Source of the DNA: Oscillospiraceae bacterium
Lineage (GTDB): Bacteria; Bacillota; Clostridia; Oscillospirales; Acutalibacteraceae
NCBI GenBank assembly: GCA_902766855.1
Contig: CACXFE010000076.1
Location: forward strand, 1-7,929
Length of the DNA stretch: 7,929 bases
Direction: 5' to 3'
Shown: positions 1 to 6,382 of the stretch, piece by piece
Numbering within the stretch: position 1 is the first letter of the stretch
How the letters are laid out: each line of letters opens with the position of its first letter
Notes under the pieces: model-generated
What the model was told of the DNA's origin: nothing
Database searches by the model: none
What the model saw: the letters and a program-made list of their open reading frames with translations, nothing else
Translations under genes and position numbers: made by a program

Positions 1-549
1 CCACACCAGATTTGCGATGACCGCCAACAATGTGCCGGAGGAAAGAAGCGCGTCAAACAGTGCGTCTGAGCCAGAGGCGATCAGCGCCCCGGAGATGACT
101 TTCTGCCCCACGGATTTCACATACTTTCCCATCAACAGTTTTGCGAGGATCGCCGCCACGATAATGATGATCGAAACGGTGTTATAGGTCGCTTTTTCGG
201 GAGAGAGGATCTTGGTGACCGATTCCCGGATCGAGGTGACGCCCGCCAACAGCACGATGACCGAAATCAGCACCCCGGTGAGATACTCGATCCGCCCATG
301 CCCGTAAGGATGTTTTTTGTCCGGCCGGCGGTTGGAAAGGCGGATCCCGATAATGGTGATCACGGAGGAAAGCGCGTCGCTTAAATTGTTGACCGCGTCT
401 AAAATCACGGCGATCGAGCCGGAAATAAAACCTACCGCCGCCTTAAACGCTACCAAAACCAGATTGCCTAAAATGCCAATGGCGCTGGTACGGATGATTT
501 TGGCTTCTCTTGCGGCAACACGGCCGACGGATTCATTGGCCTTTTCCAT
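1..549 (-). CDS. Cation diffusion facilitator (CDF) family metal exporter, C-terminal part outside window
   Basis: This inner-membrane antiporter probably moves a divalent metal (Mn, Zn, Fe or Co) out of the cytoplasm in exchange for protons. The first 183 codons are present and the frame is open to base 1. Translating the minus strand gives hydrophobic segments at about residues 23-44, 46-68, 88-107, 125-140 and 153-180, matching CDF helices TM1-TM5. The CDF signature HPYGHGRIEYLTG lies at 80-92. The TM2 site is N54-x3-D58 and the TM5 site D162-x3-D166, giving an NDDD metal site like that described for streptococcal MntE, not the HDHD of zinc exporters; Mn specificity is inference. The ATG at 549-547 follows an AGGGGG-type ribosome binding site lying in the end of the TSCPD gene, only 5 bases upstream, so the two are co-transcribed. 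TM6 and the cytosolic domain are outside the window. Confidence 0.93.
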   Translation of the reverse strand, partial: MEKANESVGRVAAREAKIIRTSAIGILGNLVLVAFKAAVGFISGSIAVILDAVNNLSDALSSVITIIGIRLSNRRPDKKHPYGHGRIEYLTGVLISVIVLLAGVTSIRESVTKILSPEKATYNTVSIIIIVAAILAKLLMGKYVKSVGQKVISGALIASGSDALFDALLSSGTLLAVIANLVW

Positions 550-554
550 ATTGC

Positions 555-812
555 TTACCCCCTGGCGTTTTCATATGCGCGCCGCACGGCGATCGCCAAC
601 TGATCGGCGCAGGAAGTGGCCTTTCTGCCGCACTGATTGCCTTTTAAGTATTCTTCGATCTTATCGACCGTCCAGCCGTCCACCAATTTGGAAATGGCTT
701 TCAGATTGCCGTTGCATCCGCCTAAAAACTGAATGTTGCGCACAACATCGCCATCCAGATCGAATGTGATGCGGATCGGACAAACATTTTCGGGCTCGTA
801 TTGAATTTGCAT
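555..812 (-). CDS. Small TSCPD domain protein (TIGR03905-like)
   Basis: An 85-residue protein of the TSCPD family, a domain also found at the C-terminus of some vitamin B12-dependent ribonucleotide reductases. The biochemical role of the stand-alone form is not established. Four cysteines (C11, C33, C61, C68) sit in conserved-looking contexts: VCP at 10-12, GGCNGN at 31-36 and CGRKATSCADQLA at 61-73, where TSCAD replaces the namesake TSCPD. Four cysteines in so small a protein suggest metal or iron-sulfur binding, which is inference. The ATG at 812-810 is supported by AGGAGG seven bases upstream. It is the first gene after a perfect consensus promoter and is followed within 5 bases by the CDF exporter, so it may act in the same metal-related process. 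No signal peptide or membrane segment is seen. Confidence 0.9.
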   Translation of the reverse strand: MQIQYEPENVCPIRITFDLDGDVVRNIQFLGGCNGNLKAISKLVDGWTVDKIEEYLKGNQCGRKATSCADQLAIAVRRAYENARG

Positions 813-819
813 AGAACTG

Positions 820-825
820 CCTCCT
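820..825 (-). promoter_or_regulatory. Ribosome binding site of the TSCPD gene
   Basis: AGGAGG on the minus strand, 7 bases before the ATG at 812. It fixes the start of the 85-residue reading frame. Its first base also belongs to the right end of the inverted-repeat arm in the leader. Confidence 0.85.
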
Positions 826-835
826 TGAATTGATT
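826..835 (-). promoter_or_regulatory. Shared leader decamer AATCAATTCA, minus-strand copy
   Basis: AATCAATTCA read on the minus strand begins 13 bases after the last base of the -10 box (12 bases between). This places it at roughly +6 to +15 of the transcript. An identical decamer occurs at exactly the same spacing in the divergent murD leader at 947-956. A role as operator or initial transcribed region element is inference. Confidence 0.4.
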
Positions 836-847
836 GAATACAATTTA

Positions 848-876
848 ATTATATCCGTTTTTTCAGATGATGTCAA
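848..876 (-). promoter_or_regulatory. Consensus sigma-A promoter for TSCPD-CDF unit
   Basis: On the minus strand TTGACA (876-871) and TATAAT (853-848) are separated by exactly 17 bases, a perfect match to the housekeeping sigma consensus. The transcription start would fall near 841, leaving a leader of about 28 bases before the TSCPD ATG. A promoter this strong implies either constant high expression or repression by a protein binding nearby; the leader holds candidate operator sequences. Confidence 0.9.
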
Positions 877-905
877 GAGAAAGGAAATTTTTTGCCGGTT
901 TGGTG

Positions 906-934
906 TTGATATTTGAAAAAGGATTCAGTATAAT
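906..934 (+). promoter_or_regulatory. Sigma-A promoter for the murD operon
   Basis: TTGATA (906-911) and TATAAT (929-934) are separated by 17 bases, one mismatch from consensus. The expected transcription start is near 941, giving a leader of about 45 bases. It lies back to back with the TSCPD promoter, with 29 bases (877-905) between the two -35 boxes. Confidence 0.87.
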
Positions 935-946
935 ATATTATAGTGA

Positions 947-956
947 AATCAATTCA
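947..956 (+). promoter_or_regulatory. Shared leader decamer AATCAATTCA, plus-strand copy
   Basis: The same decamer as on the minus strand at 835-826, again exactly 12 bases after the -10 box. Here it is part of TGAAATCAATTCA, a short imperfect palindrome (TGAA...TTCA). Function is not known; joint control of both divergent units is inference. Confidence 0.4.
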
Positions 957-973
957 TTCGTTTTTCGGAAAAT

Positions 974-979
974 AGGAGG
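974..979 (+). promoter_or_regulatory. Ribosome binding site deciding the TTG start of murD
   Basis: AGGAGG at 974-979 lies 8 bases before TTG at 988. An ATG at 980-982 directly abuts it but is out of frame with murD and too close to be used, so the TTG is the likely initiator. Confidence 0.8.
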
Positions 980-987
980 ATGAAATT

Positions 988-2370
988 TTGGATTGTCATC
1001 AGTTTTTTAAACAAATCAAATCGAAAAGAATCGCCATGTGCGGCATCGGGATCAGCAACACGCCGTTGATCATGGATTTTTTGAAGAAAGGCGCGAAAGT
1101 GTACGCCTGCGATCGCCGCACCAGAGAGCAGATCGGGCCGATCGCGGATGAACTGGAAGCGGCGGGCGCCGAACTGCGGCTGGGCAACGGGTATCTGGAT
1201 CATCTGGAAGCGGATATTATTTTCCGCACTCCGGGCATGAATTTTAATTTACCCGAACTGGAAGCGGCGCGCAAAAAAGGCATCGCCGTGACCAGCGAAA
1301 TGGAAGTGTTTTTCGATCTTTGCCCCGCTACGATCTTTGCGGTCACCGGGTCGGACGGGAAAACCACCACAACCACCCTGATCGCGGAAATGCTGAAAGC
1401 CGAGGGGAAGACCGTTTATCTCGGCGGCAATATCGGAAAGCCTTTATTGCCCGAGATCGAAAAAATCACGGCGGATGATTATGTGGTGGCGGAACTTTCT
1501 TCTTTCCAGTTGATTTCCATGCGGAAAAGCCCCGATGTGGCGGTGGTGACCAATGTGGCGCCCAATCACTTGGATGTGCACAAGGATATGGATGAATATG
1601 TGGAAGCCAAAAAGAATATTCTGCTTCATCAAAACGCTTTTTCCCGCACGGTGCTGAACAAGGACAATGAGATCACCCGGGATTTCAGAAAATATGTGCG
1701 CGGTCAGGCGCTTTCTTTCAGTATGGAACAGCCGCTTAAAAACGGCGCGTGGCTGGATACGGACGGGACGATCCACATGGCCTACCGCGGGATTGACGCA
1801 CCGATCATGCATCGCAGTGAGATCACGGTGTTGGGCGACCATAATGTGGCCAATTATCTCGCCGCGATTTCAGCCGTATGGGGCACGGTAAGCGTGGATA
1901 CGATCCGGCGGGTCGCGCGGGAATTCAAGGGCGTGGAACATCGCATTGAATTTGTAAGGGAACTGAACGGGGTGCGGTATTATAACGATTCGATCGCATC
2001 CAGCCCCACCCGGACGATCGCGGGGCTGAAAGCGTTTGATCGGGAGGTTTTGCTGATCGCGGGCGGATACGATAAACATATCCCCTTTGAGCCGATGGTG
2101 CCGGAAGTGCTGAAAAAAGTGAAAATTCTGTATCTTTGCGGGGATACGGCCGATAAGATCGAGCAATGCGTCACCAAGGATCCCGCCTACTGCGGAAAGC
2201 CGAAAGTGGTGCGGGTGCGGGACATTGCGCAAGCGGTGGAACTGGCACACCGTGACGCGGCGGCGGGCGATATTGTCACTTTAAGCCCCGCCTGTGCGAG
2301 TTTTGACGCGTTCCCCAATTTTGCGGCGCGCGGAAATTATTTTAAGGAACTGGTAATGAAGTTATCATGA
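988..2370 (+). CDS. murD: UDP-N-acetylmuramoyl-L-alanine--D-glutamate ligase
   Basis: Cytoplasmic Mur ligase that adds D-glutamate to UDP-MurNAc-L-Ala using ATP, the second peptide step of peptidoglycan precursor synthesis. The 460 residues match the family's usual 440-470. The N-terminal substrate domain begins with a GIGISN nucleotide-binding loop at 20-25. The ATP P-loop is GSDGKTT at 121-127, where GTNGKTT is the common form. ELSSFQL is at 169-175. NHLD at 193-196 leads to K208 in the YVEAK motif, the lysine expected to be carbamylated. The C-terminal domain shows EHRIEFV (317-323), NDSIASSPTRT (333-343), LIAGGYDK (356-363) and the final LSPACASFD...F...RG block (432-449). The start is TTG with a strong ribosome binding site. 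The stop overlaps the next ATG (ATGA). No other mur, fts or mra genes are adjacent, so this copy lies outside the classical cell-wall cluster. Confidence 0.96.
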   Translation: MDCHQFFKQIKSKRIAMCGIGISNTPLIMDFLKKGAKVYACDRRTREQIGPIADELEAAGAELRLGNGYLDHLEADIIFRTPGMNFNLPELEAARKKGIAVTSEMEVFFDLCPATIFAVTGSDGKTTTTTLIAEMLKAEGKTVYLGGNIGKPLLPEIEKITADDYVVAELSSFQLISMRKSPDVAVVTNVAPNHLDVHKDMDEYVEAKKNILLHQNAFSRTVLNKDNEITRDFRKYVRGQALSFSMEQPLKNGAWLDTDGTIHMAYRGIDAPIMHRSEITVLGDHNVANYLAAISAVWGTVSVDTIRRVAREFKGVEHRIEFVRELNGVRYYNDSIASSPTRTIAGLKAFDREVLLIAGGYDKHIPFEPMVPEVLKKVKILYLCGDTADKIEQCVTKDPAYCGKPKVVRVRDIAQAVELAHRDAAAGDIVTLSPACASFDAFPNFAARGNYFKELVMKLS

Positions 2371-3380
2371 ATATCAAAGATTGTTTATTTGCACTTTCCG
2401 AGGCCGACGGGGCGGGTTGCCTGACCGCGGCGTCTGATCTTGCGCTTGCAAAATTACGCGAGTTTGTCCCGGCGGAGCGGGGGCAGGGATTAACGGTGAT
2501 CGCCCGCCTTCCGGGAAAAACAGAGCATACGATCATGATTGACGCCCACATCGATCAGGTTTCCATGGTGGTGACCGATGTGGACGAAGAAGGGTTTTTA
2601 ACCGTGGCGAAGGCCGGCGGGTTTGATTTACGGGCTTTGCCTTCCCGCCCGGTCACTGTACATGGGAAAGAGGCGATTCCTGCGGTCTTTTGTGCCACTC
2701 CGCCGCATTTGGCAAAAGGGGAGCGGGACTATACCGATTTAAGTGAAATCAAATTGGATACCGGGCTTGGCAGCCATGCAAAGGAATTGGTTTCGCCGGG
2801 TGATGTTGTTACCTTTTCCGCAAAGCCGATCGAATTGGCGGGGGATAAGGTAAGCGGGCGATCGCTGGATGACCGGGCGGGCGTTGTTTGTCTGTTGGCG
2901 CTGGCGGAGCGGCTTGCCGGGAAAGAATTGCCCTGTGAGGTCTGGCTTGTTTTAAGTGACGGGGAGGAACTCGGCCTGCGTGGGGTACGGCCGGCTGCTT
3001 ATACGGTACAGCCGGACGAAGCCATCGCGGTGGATGTAACATTCGGGGATGGCCCCGGCATCTCCCCGGAGGAATGCGGGAAACTCGGCGCCGGCCCGAT
3101 GATCGGGTATTCCCCGGCACTTGACCGCGCTGTTTCGGACAAGTTGGAGCAAATCGCCAAAGAACACGATATTCCGTATCAAACGGAGGTTATGGGGGCT
3201 TCCACCGGTACCAATGCGGATGCGATCGGCATTTCCCGCGGAGGGGTCAAAGCCTGCACACTGTCGATCCCGCTGCGCAATATGCACACCGAAACCGAAG
3301 TGATCAGTTTATCGGATGTGGAAAACACGGTTGCGCTGTTGGAGCGGTATCTTTTAGCGGGAGGGATCGCAGATGCTTGA
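2367..3380 (+). CDS. M42 family metallopeptidase (first of two)
   Basis: A cytosolic aminopeptidase-type dizinc/dicobalt enzyme. M42 proteins usually form 12-subunit tetrahedral shells that trim short peptides. The 337 residues are of normal length. The metal and catalytic residues are all visible: H61 and D63 in DAHIDQV, bridging D168 in SLDDR, general base E200 and ligand E201 in DGEELG, D223 in VDV, and H307 in MHTETE. The GTNADA and SRGGV segments at 281-294 are also typical. Oddities are Q64 where DAHxDE is usual, and a divergent first 35 residues lacking the SGxE-type motif. Substrate preference cannot be read from sequence; glutamyl, leucyl and deblocking types all occur in M42. The ATG overlaps the murD stop and has no clear ribosome binding site close by (AAGGAA is about 18 bases away), so translation is probably coupled to murD. 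Confidence 0.93.
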   Translation: MNIKDCLFALSEADGAGCLTAASDLALAKLREFVPAERGQGLTVIARLPGKTEHTIMIDAHIDQVSMVVTDVDEEGFLTVAKAGGFDLRALPSRPVTVHGKEAIPAVFCATPPHLAKGERDYTDLSEIKLDTGLGSHAKELVSPGDVVTFSAKPIELAGDKVSGRSLDDRAGVVCLLALAERLAGKELPCEVWLVLSDGEELGLRGVRPAAYTVQPDEAIAVDVTFGDGPGISPEECGKLGAGPMIGYSPALDRAVSDKLEQIAKEHDIPYQTEVMGASTGTNADAIGISRGGVKACTLSIPLRNMHTETEVISLSDVENTVALLERYLLAGGIADA

Positions 3381-4380
3381 TTGTTTGAAAGAATTGACCG
3401 CGCTGAACGCCGTTTCGGGTGACGAGGGCGCCGTGCGGGAGTATATTCTCCGCCGGATCGAGGGTTTTTGCGAAACCACGGTGGATCCGCTCGGAAATAT
3501 TTTGGCATGGAAAAAAGGAAAGCAGCGCGCACAGAAAAAAATCATGCTGGACGCGCATATGGACGAAGTGGGTCTGATCATTTCTTCGGTCACGGAAGAC
3601 GGGTTTTTAAAATGCAAAACCGTCGGCGGGATCGATACTTCGGTTCTGATGTTCCGGCAGGTGAAGATCGGGGAAATCAATGGTGTGATCGGCGGCAAGC
3701 CGATCCATTTGTTGGGGGAGGGCGAACGCAAAAAACTACCCGATCCCGATTGCCTGACTATTGATATCGGCGCCGCTTCCAAAGAAGAGGCGCTTCGCAT
3801 GGTACATCTCGGTGACCGTGCGGTCATCACAGGTGAATTTTGCCGGATGGGGGATGTTATCAAAGCCAAAGCGATTGATGATCGCGTCGGCTGTGCGATT
3901 TTGATTTCTTTGTTGCAAGAAGAAGCCGAGTACGATTTTTGCGCGGTGTTTTCGGTACAGGAGGAAATCGGGTTGCGCGGGGCAAGAACTGCCGCTTATA
4001 CGGTGGATCCGCAGGCGGCACTGGTGTTGGAAGCCACCACGGCGGCAGATATTGCGGGCGTGAGCGAAGAAAACCGGGTGTGCCGGTTGGGGCAAGGCCC
4101 GGCGGTTTCGTTTATGGATCGCTCCACTTTGTATGACCGCGCTTATTATGAAGCGGCGCTGGCATCCGGGATCCCCTGCCAGCCCAAAGCGGCGGTTGCG
4201 GGCGGCAATAACGCGGGTGCGGTGCATCTCAGCCGCGGCGGGGTGCGCACATTGGCCATTTCGGTGCCTTGCCGGTATCTGCATTCCCCTTCGTGCATGG
4301 CGCATGTTCAGGATATGGAAAATGCGAAAAAACTGGCGCGCTACCTGTTGGAAGGCATTGCAAGCGGCAGGATCGTATGA
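3373..4380 (+). CDS. M42 family metallopeptidase (second of two)
   Basis: A second 335-residue M42 aminopeptidase, clearly homologous to but distinct from its upstream neighbour. It has the classical N-terminal motif with AVSGDEG at 13-19. Metal and catalytic residues are H62, D64 and E65 in DAHMDEVG, D169 in IDDR, E197 and E198 in QEEIG, E220 where the neighbour has Asp (both occur in the family), and H304 in YLHSPS. The GGNNAGA segment at 278-284 replaces GTNADA of the first copy, so the substrate pocket probably differs. Its ATG lies 8 bases inside the previous gene and is served by GGAGG at 3360-3364 with 8-base spacing. Its own stop overlaps the next start as ATGA. The two proteins could form mixed shells or cleave different peptides; this is inference. 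Confidence 0.94.
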   Translation: MLDCLKELTALNAVSGDEGAVREYILRRIEGFCETTVDPLGNILAWKKGKQRAQKKIMLDAHMDEVGLIISSVTEDGFLKCKTVGGIDTSVLMFRQVKIGEINGVIGGKPIHLLGEGERKKLPDPDCLTIDIGAASKEEALRMVHLGDRAVITGEFCRMGDVIKAKAIDDRVGCAILISLLQEEAEYDFCAVFSVQEEIGLRGARTAAYTVDPQAALVLEATTAADIAGVSEENRVCRLGQGPAVSFMDRSTLYDRAYYEAALASGIPCQPKAAVAGGNNAGAVHLSRGGVRTLAISVPCRYLHSPSCMAHVQDMENAKKLARYLLEGIASGRIV

Positions 4381-5057
4381 TCCGGCTGGTGCGGGATCTT
4401 CCGGCGGTACAAGCGCCGTCCGCCGCGTATTTGCGGATTCGGTGCTTGTTCGACGCTTATCGGGACGATCGGGATGTGATGTTTTGGGAACAGGACGGCG
4501 GCAAAGCCTATCTTTCCCTTGCGGGAGGGGATTTGACCGTTTATGACGCCGGGGGTGACCGGGAAGAACTGGCTCGCTTCATGCGCATGCTGGCGCCGGG
4601 CAGTTTATTCGGCAGTGAACAGGCGGTACGCGCTTTTGCCGGGGAAGAAACCGGGCGGCTTACCGTGATGATGCGGCAAGCCGACCTTGCAGGCGAAACA
4701 CCGGGGGACTTGCCCGACAGTGGGGAGGTATACGCGTTATTTCGCGCGGGCGGATTTGTGTTGCCGCCTTATCCCGATTTCGCGGTGGATTTTTGCCGGC
4801 GGCTGAATCACGGGCTGGCGGATTGCTTTTTATGGAAAGAAAAATGCGCCGCCGTGACTTTTCATTCGGGAAAATATGCTTTGCTTTGCGGCATTGTCAG
4901 CCGCGAAAAGGGCTTTGGAAGCCGTGCGCTTTGCGCGGCGATACAACAAAATCGCGGCAGGGCGGTACTGGCCTGTTGCCGCGAAGAAGTAACCGGGTTT
5001 TACGAAAAACACGGATTCAAAAAAACAGATCATGTGGGATGTTGGAAGAAACAATGA
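4377..5057 (+). CDS. GNAT-fold N-acetyltransferase
   Basis: Predicted acetyl-CoA-dependent acetyltransferase of 226 residues; the acceptor is unknown. The C-terminal third carries the GNAT core: a beta strand at about 166-174 followed by the acetyl-CoA loop REKGFGS (176-182, the R/Q-x-x-G-x-G/A motif), an alpha helix at 183-191, strand AVLAC (196-200), and the closing EEVTGFYEKHGFKKT (203-217) that ends nearly all GNATs. The first 100 residues (FWEQDGGKAYLSLAGG region at 37-51) look like a degenerate second GNAT half or lid domain. The ATG at 4377 was chosen because it overlaps the M42 stop (ATGA) and an AGGA lies just upstream; an in-frame ATG at 4269 lies deep inside the M42 gene and gives unrelated-looking sequence. 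The stop overlaps the next start (ATGA). Confidence 0.82.
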   Translation: MIRLVRDLPAVQAPSAAYLRIRCLFDAYRDDRDVMFWEQDGGKAYLSLAGGDLTVYDAGGDREELARFMRMLAPGSLFGSEQAVRAFAGEETGRLTVMMRQADLAGETPGDLPDSGEVYALFRAGGFVLPPYPDFAVDFCRRLNHGLADCFLWKEKCAAVTFHSGKYALLCGIVSREKGFGSRALCAAIQQNRGRAVLACCREEVTGFYEKHGFKKTDHVGCWKKQ

Positions 5058-6334
5058 AAATCAGCAATTTTTTTGCGGTTGATGAGCGATTGGAAAAATT
5101 AGACGGAGAAATACGGAATCGTTGCACGCCTCTTTTTGAAGCGATCGACCGAACGACCGAATATAATCAATTAAAAGTGTTATCGGCTTTTATTCAAAAC
5201 GGAGCGAGCGAGGCGGCTATGACCGGCTCCACCGGGTACGGGTATGATGATCGCGGCCGCGAAATTTTAGAGCATATTATGGCGCAGGCCATGGGGGCGG
5301 AAGACGCGCTGATCCGGCATCAGTTTGTTTCGGGCACCCATACGCTGACAGTGGCGTTGTTTGGCGTATTGCGGCCGGGAGATACCATTCTTTGCCTGAC
5401 CGGGCGGCCGTATGATACCATTCTCGGTGTTTTCGGGATCGACCGCAAGACCGATGGATCGCTTGCCGATTTCGGTGTGCGGTATGAAGAAGTGCCGTTG
5501 ACGGAAAGCGGCGTACCGGATGAAACCGCCATCCGGGAAAAACTGAAAACAAAATCTTATAAAATGGCCTATATTCAGCGCTCCCGCGGGTATAGCACCC
5601 GCCCGAGCCTGACGGTCGAAGTCATCGAAAAACTGTGCGGGATCGTGAAGGAACAATCCCCGCAAACGATCGTCATGGTGGACAACTGTTACGGTGAATT
5701 TACCGAGGAGCGGGAGCCGTGTGAAGTCGGGGCGGATCTGGTTGCGGGTTCGCTGATCAAAAATCCCGGCGGCGGGATAGCGCCCACAGGGGGATATATC
5801 GCGGGGAAACACGCTTTGGTAGAGCAGTGCGCCGCCCGCATGACCTGCCCGGGGGTAGGCAGAGAAGTAGGGGCAACTCTCGGGCATACCCGGGAACTGA
5901 CCATGGGGCTTTTCTCCGCGCCGCATGTGGTGGGGGAAGCACTGAAAACCGCGGTATATGCCGCGGCGCTGTTTGAGGAACTCGGGTTTGCGGTGACGCC
6001 GCGGTTTGATGAAAAGCGGGGCGACATCATCCAGTGTGTAACGCTTGGCACCCGTGAAGGGCTGATTGCTTTCTGCAAAGGGATGCAAAGCGGCGCGCCG
6101 ATGGATTCTTTTGTATCTCCCGAACCGGCTCCTATGCCGGGGTATGACGACGATGTGATCATGGCGGCGGGTGCGTTCACGCTCGGCGCTTCGATCGAGT
6201 TGTCGGCGGATGGCCCGTTGCGCCCGCCCTTTGCCGCGTGGATGCAGGGCGGCCTTCATTTCCACAGCGCACACGCGGGGGTTTTGCTGGCGGCGCAAAA
6301 AATGCTGGAAGCCGGGGAAATCACCGTAAAATAG
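5054..6334 (+). CDS. Methionine gamma-lyase family PLP-dependent protein (aluminium-resistance-like)
   Basis: A 426-residue cytosolic fold-type I PLP enzyme of the Met_gamma_lyase (PF06838) family, often annotated as aluminium resistance protein and related to Cys/Met lyases. Its true substrate is not settled. Landmarks: TGSTGYGYDDRGRE at 57-70, a cofactor phosphate region HQFVSGTH (89-96), MVDNCYGEF (208-216) with D210 expected to pair with the pyridine nitrogen, and GSLIKNPGGG (232-241) with K236 as the expected Schiff-base lysine. The end is HFHSAHAGV (402-410). The ATG at 5054 overlaps the GNAT stop (ATGA) and follows GGAAG at 5044-5048; an in-frame ATG at 4793 would extend 87 residues into the GNAT gene and is not credible. 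It probably acts in sulfur amino-acid turnover, perhaps on amino acids released by the upstream peptidases (inference). Confidence 0.92.
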   Translation: MKISNFFAVDERLEKLDGEIRNRCTPLFEAIDRTTEYNQLKVLSAFIQNGASEAAMTGSTGYGYDDRGREILEHIMAQAMGAEDALIRHQFVSGTHTLTVALFGVLRPGDTILCLTGRPYDTILGVFGIDRKTDGSLADFGVRYEEVPLTESGVPDETAIREKLKTKSYKMAYIQRSRGYSTRPSLTVEVIEKLCGIVKEQSPQTIVMVDNCYGEFTEEREPCEVGADLVAGSLIKNPGGGIAPTGGYIAGKHALVEQCAARMTCPGVGREVGATLGHTRELTMGLFSAPHVVGEALKTAVYAAALFEELGFAVTPRFDEKRGDIIQCVTLGTREGLIAFCKGMQSGAPMDSFVSPEPAPMPGYDDDVIMAAGAFTLGASIELSADGPLRPPFAAWMQGGLHFHSAHAGVLLAAQKMLEAGEITVK

Positions 6335-6382
6335 AACGGTGCCGTGACGCACGGGGCGTATCGCGGCAGAACGGAGAATGTT

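Noticed and set aside
317..769. Open frame of 150 codons on the plus strand
   Set aside because: It runs antisense across both the CDF and TSCPD genes, which have clear family motifs, a promoter and ribosome binding sites; the translation has no recognisable features.
980..982. ATG immediately before murD as its start
   Set aside because: It is out of frame with the murD reading frame and abuts the AGGAGG sequence, leaving no spacing; the in-frame TTG at 988 fits better.
5586..5602. Inverted repeat GCGGGT-ATAGC-ACCCGC
   Set aside because: Six-base arms inside a coding sequence with no T tract; expected by chance in a window of this composition.
5949..5966. Hairpin CCGCGG-TATATG-CCGCGG, possible terminator or site
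   Set aside because: It lies inside the lyase-family coding sequence, has no following T run, and simply encodes T-A-V-Y-A-A-A with GC-rich codons.
6344..6346. In-frame GTG as start of the propeller-like gene
   Set aside because: It adds 13 residues with no clear ribosome binding site, whereas ATG at 6383 has GGAG at 6-base spacing.
5267..6352. Long open frame of 361 codons on the minus strand
   Set aside because: It lies wholly antisense to the well-identified PLP lyase-family gene, its translation is rich in His, Arg and Pro without any domain, and it has no ribosome binding site. It is a composition shadow.
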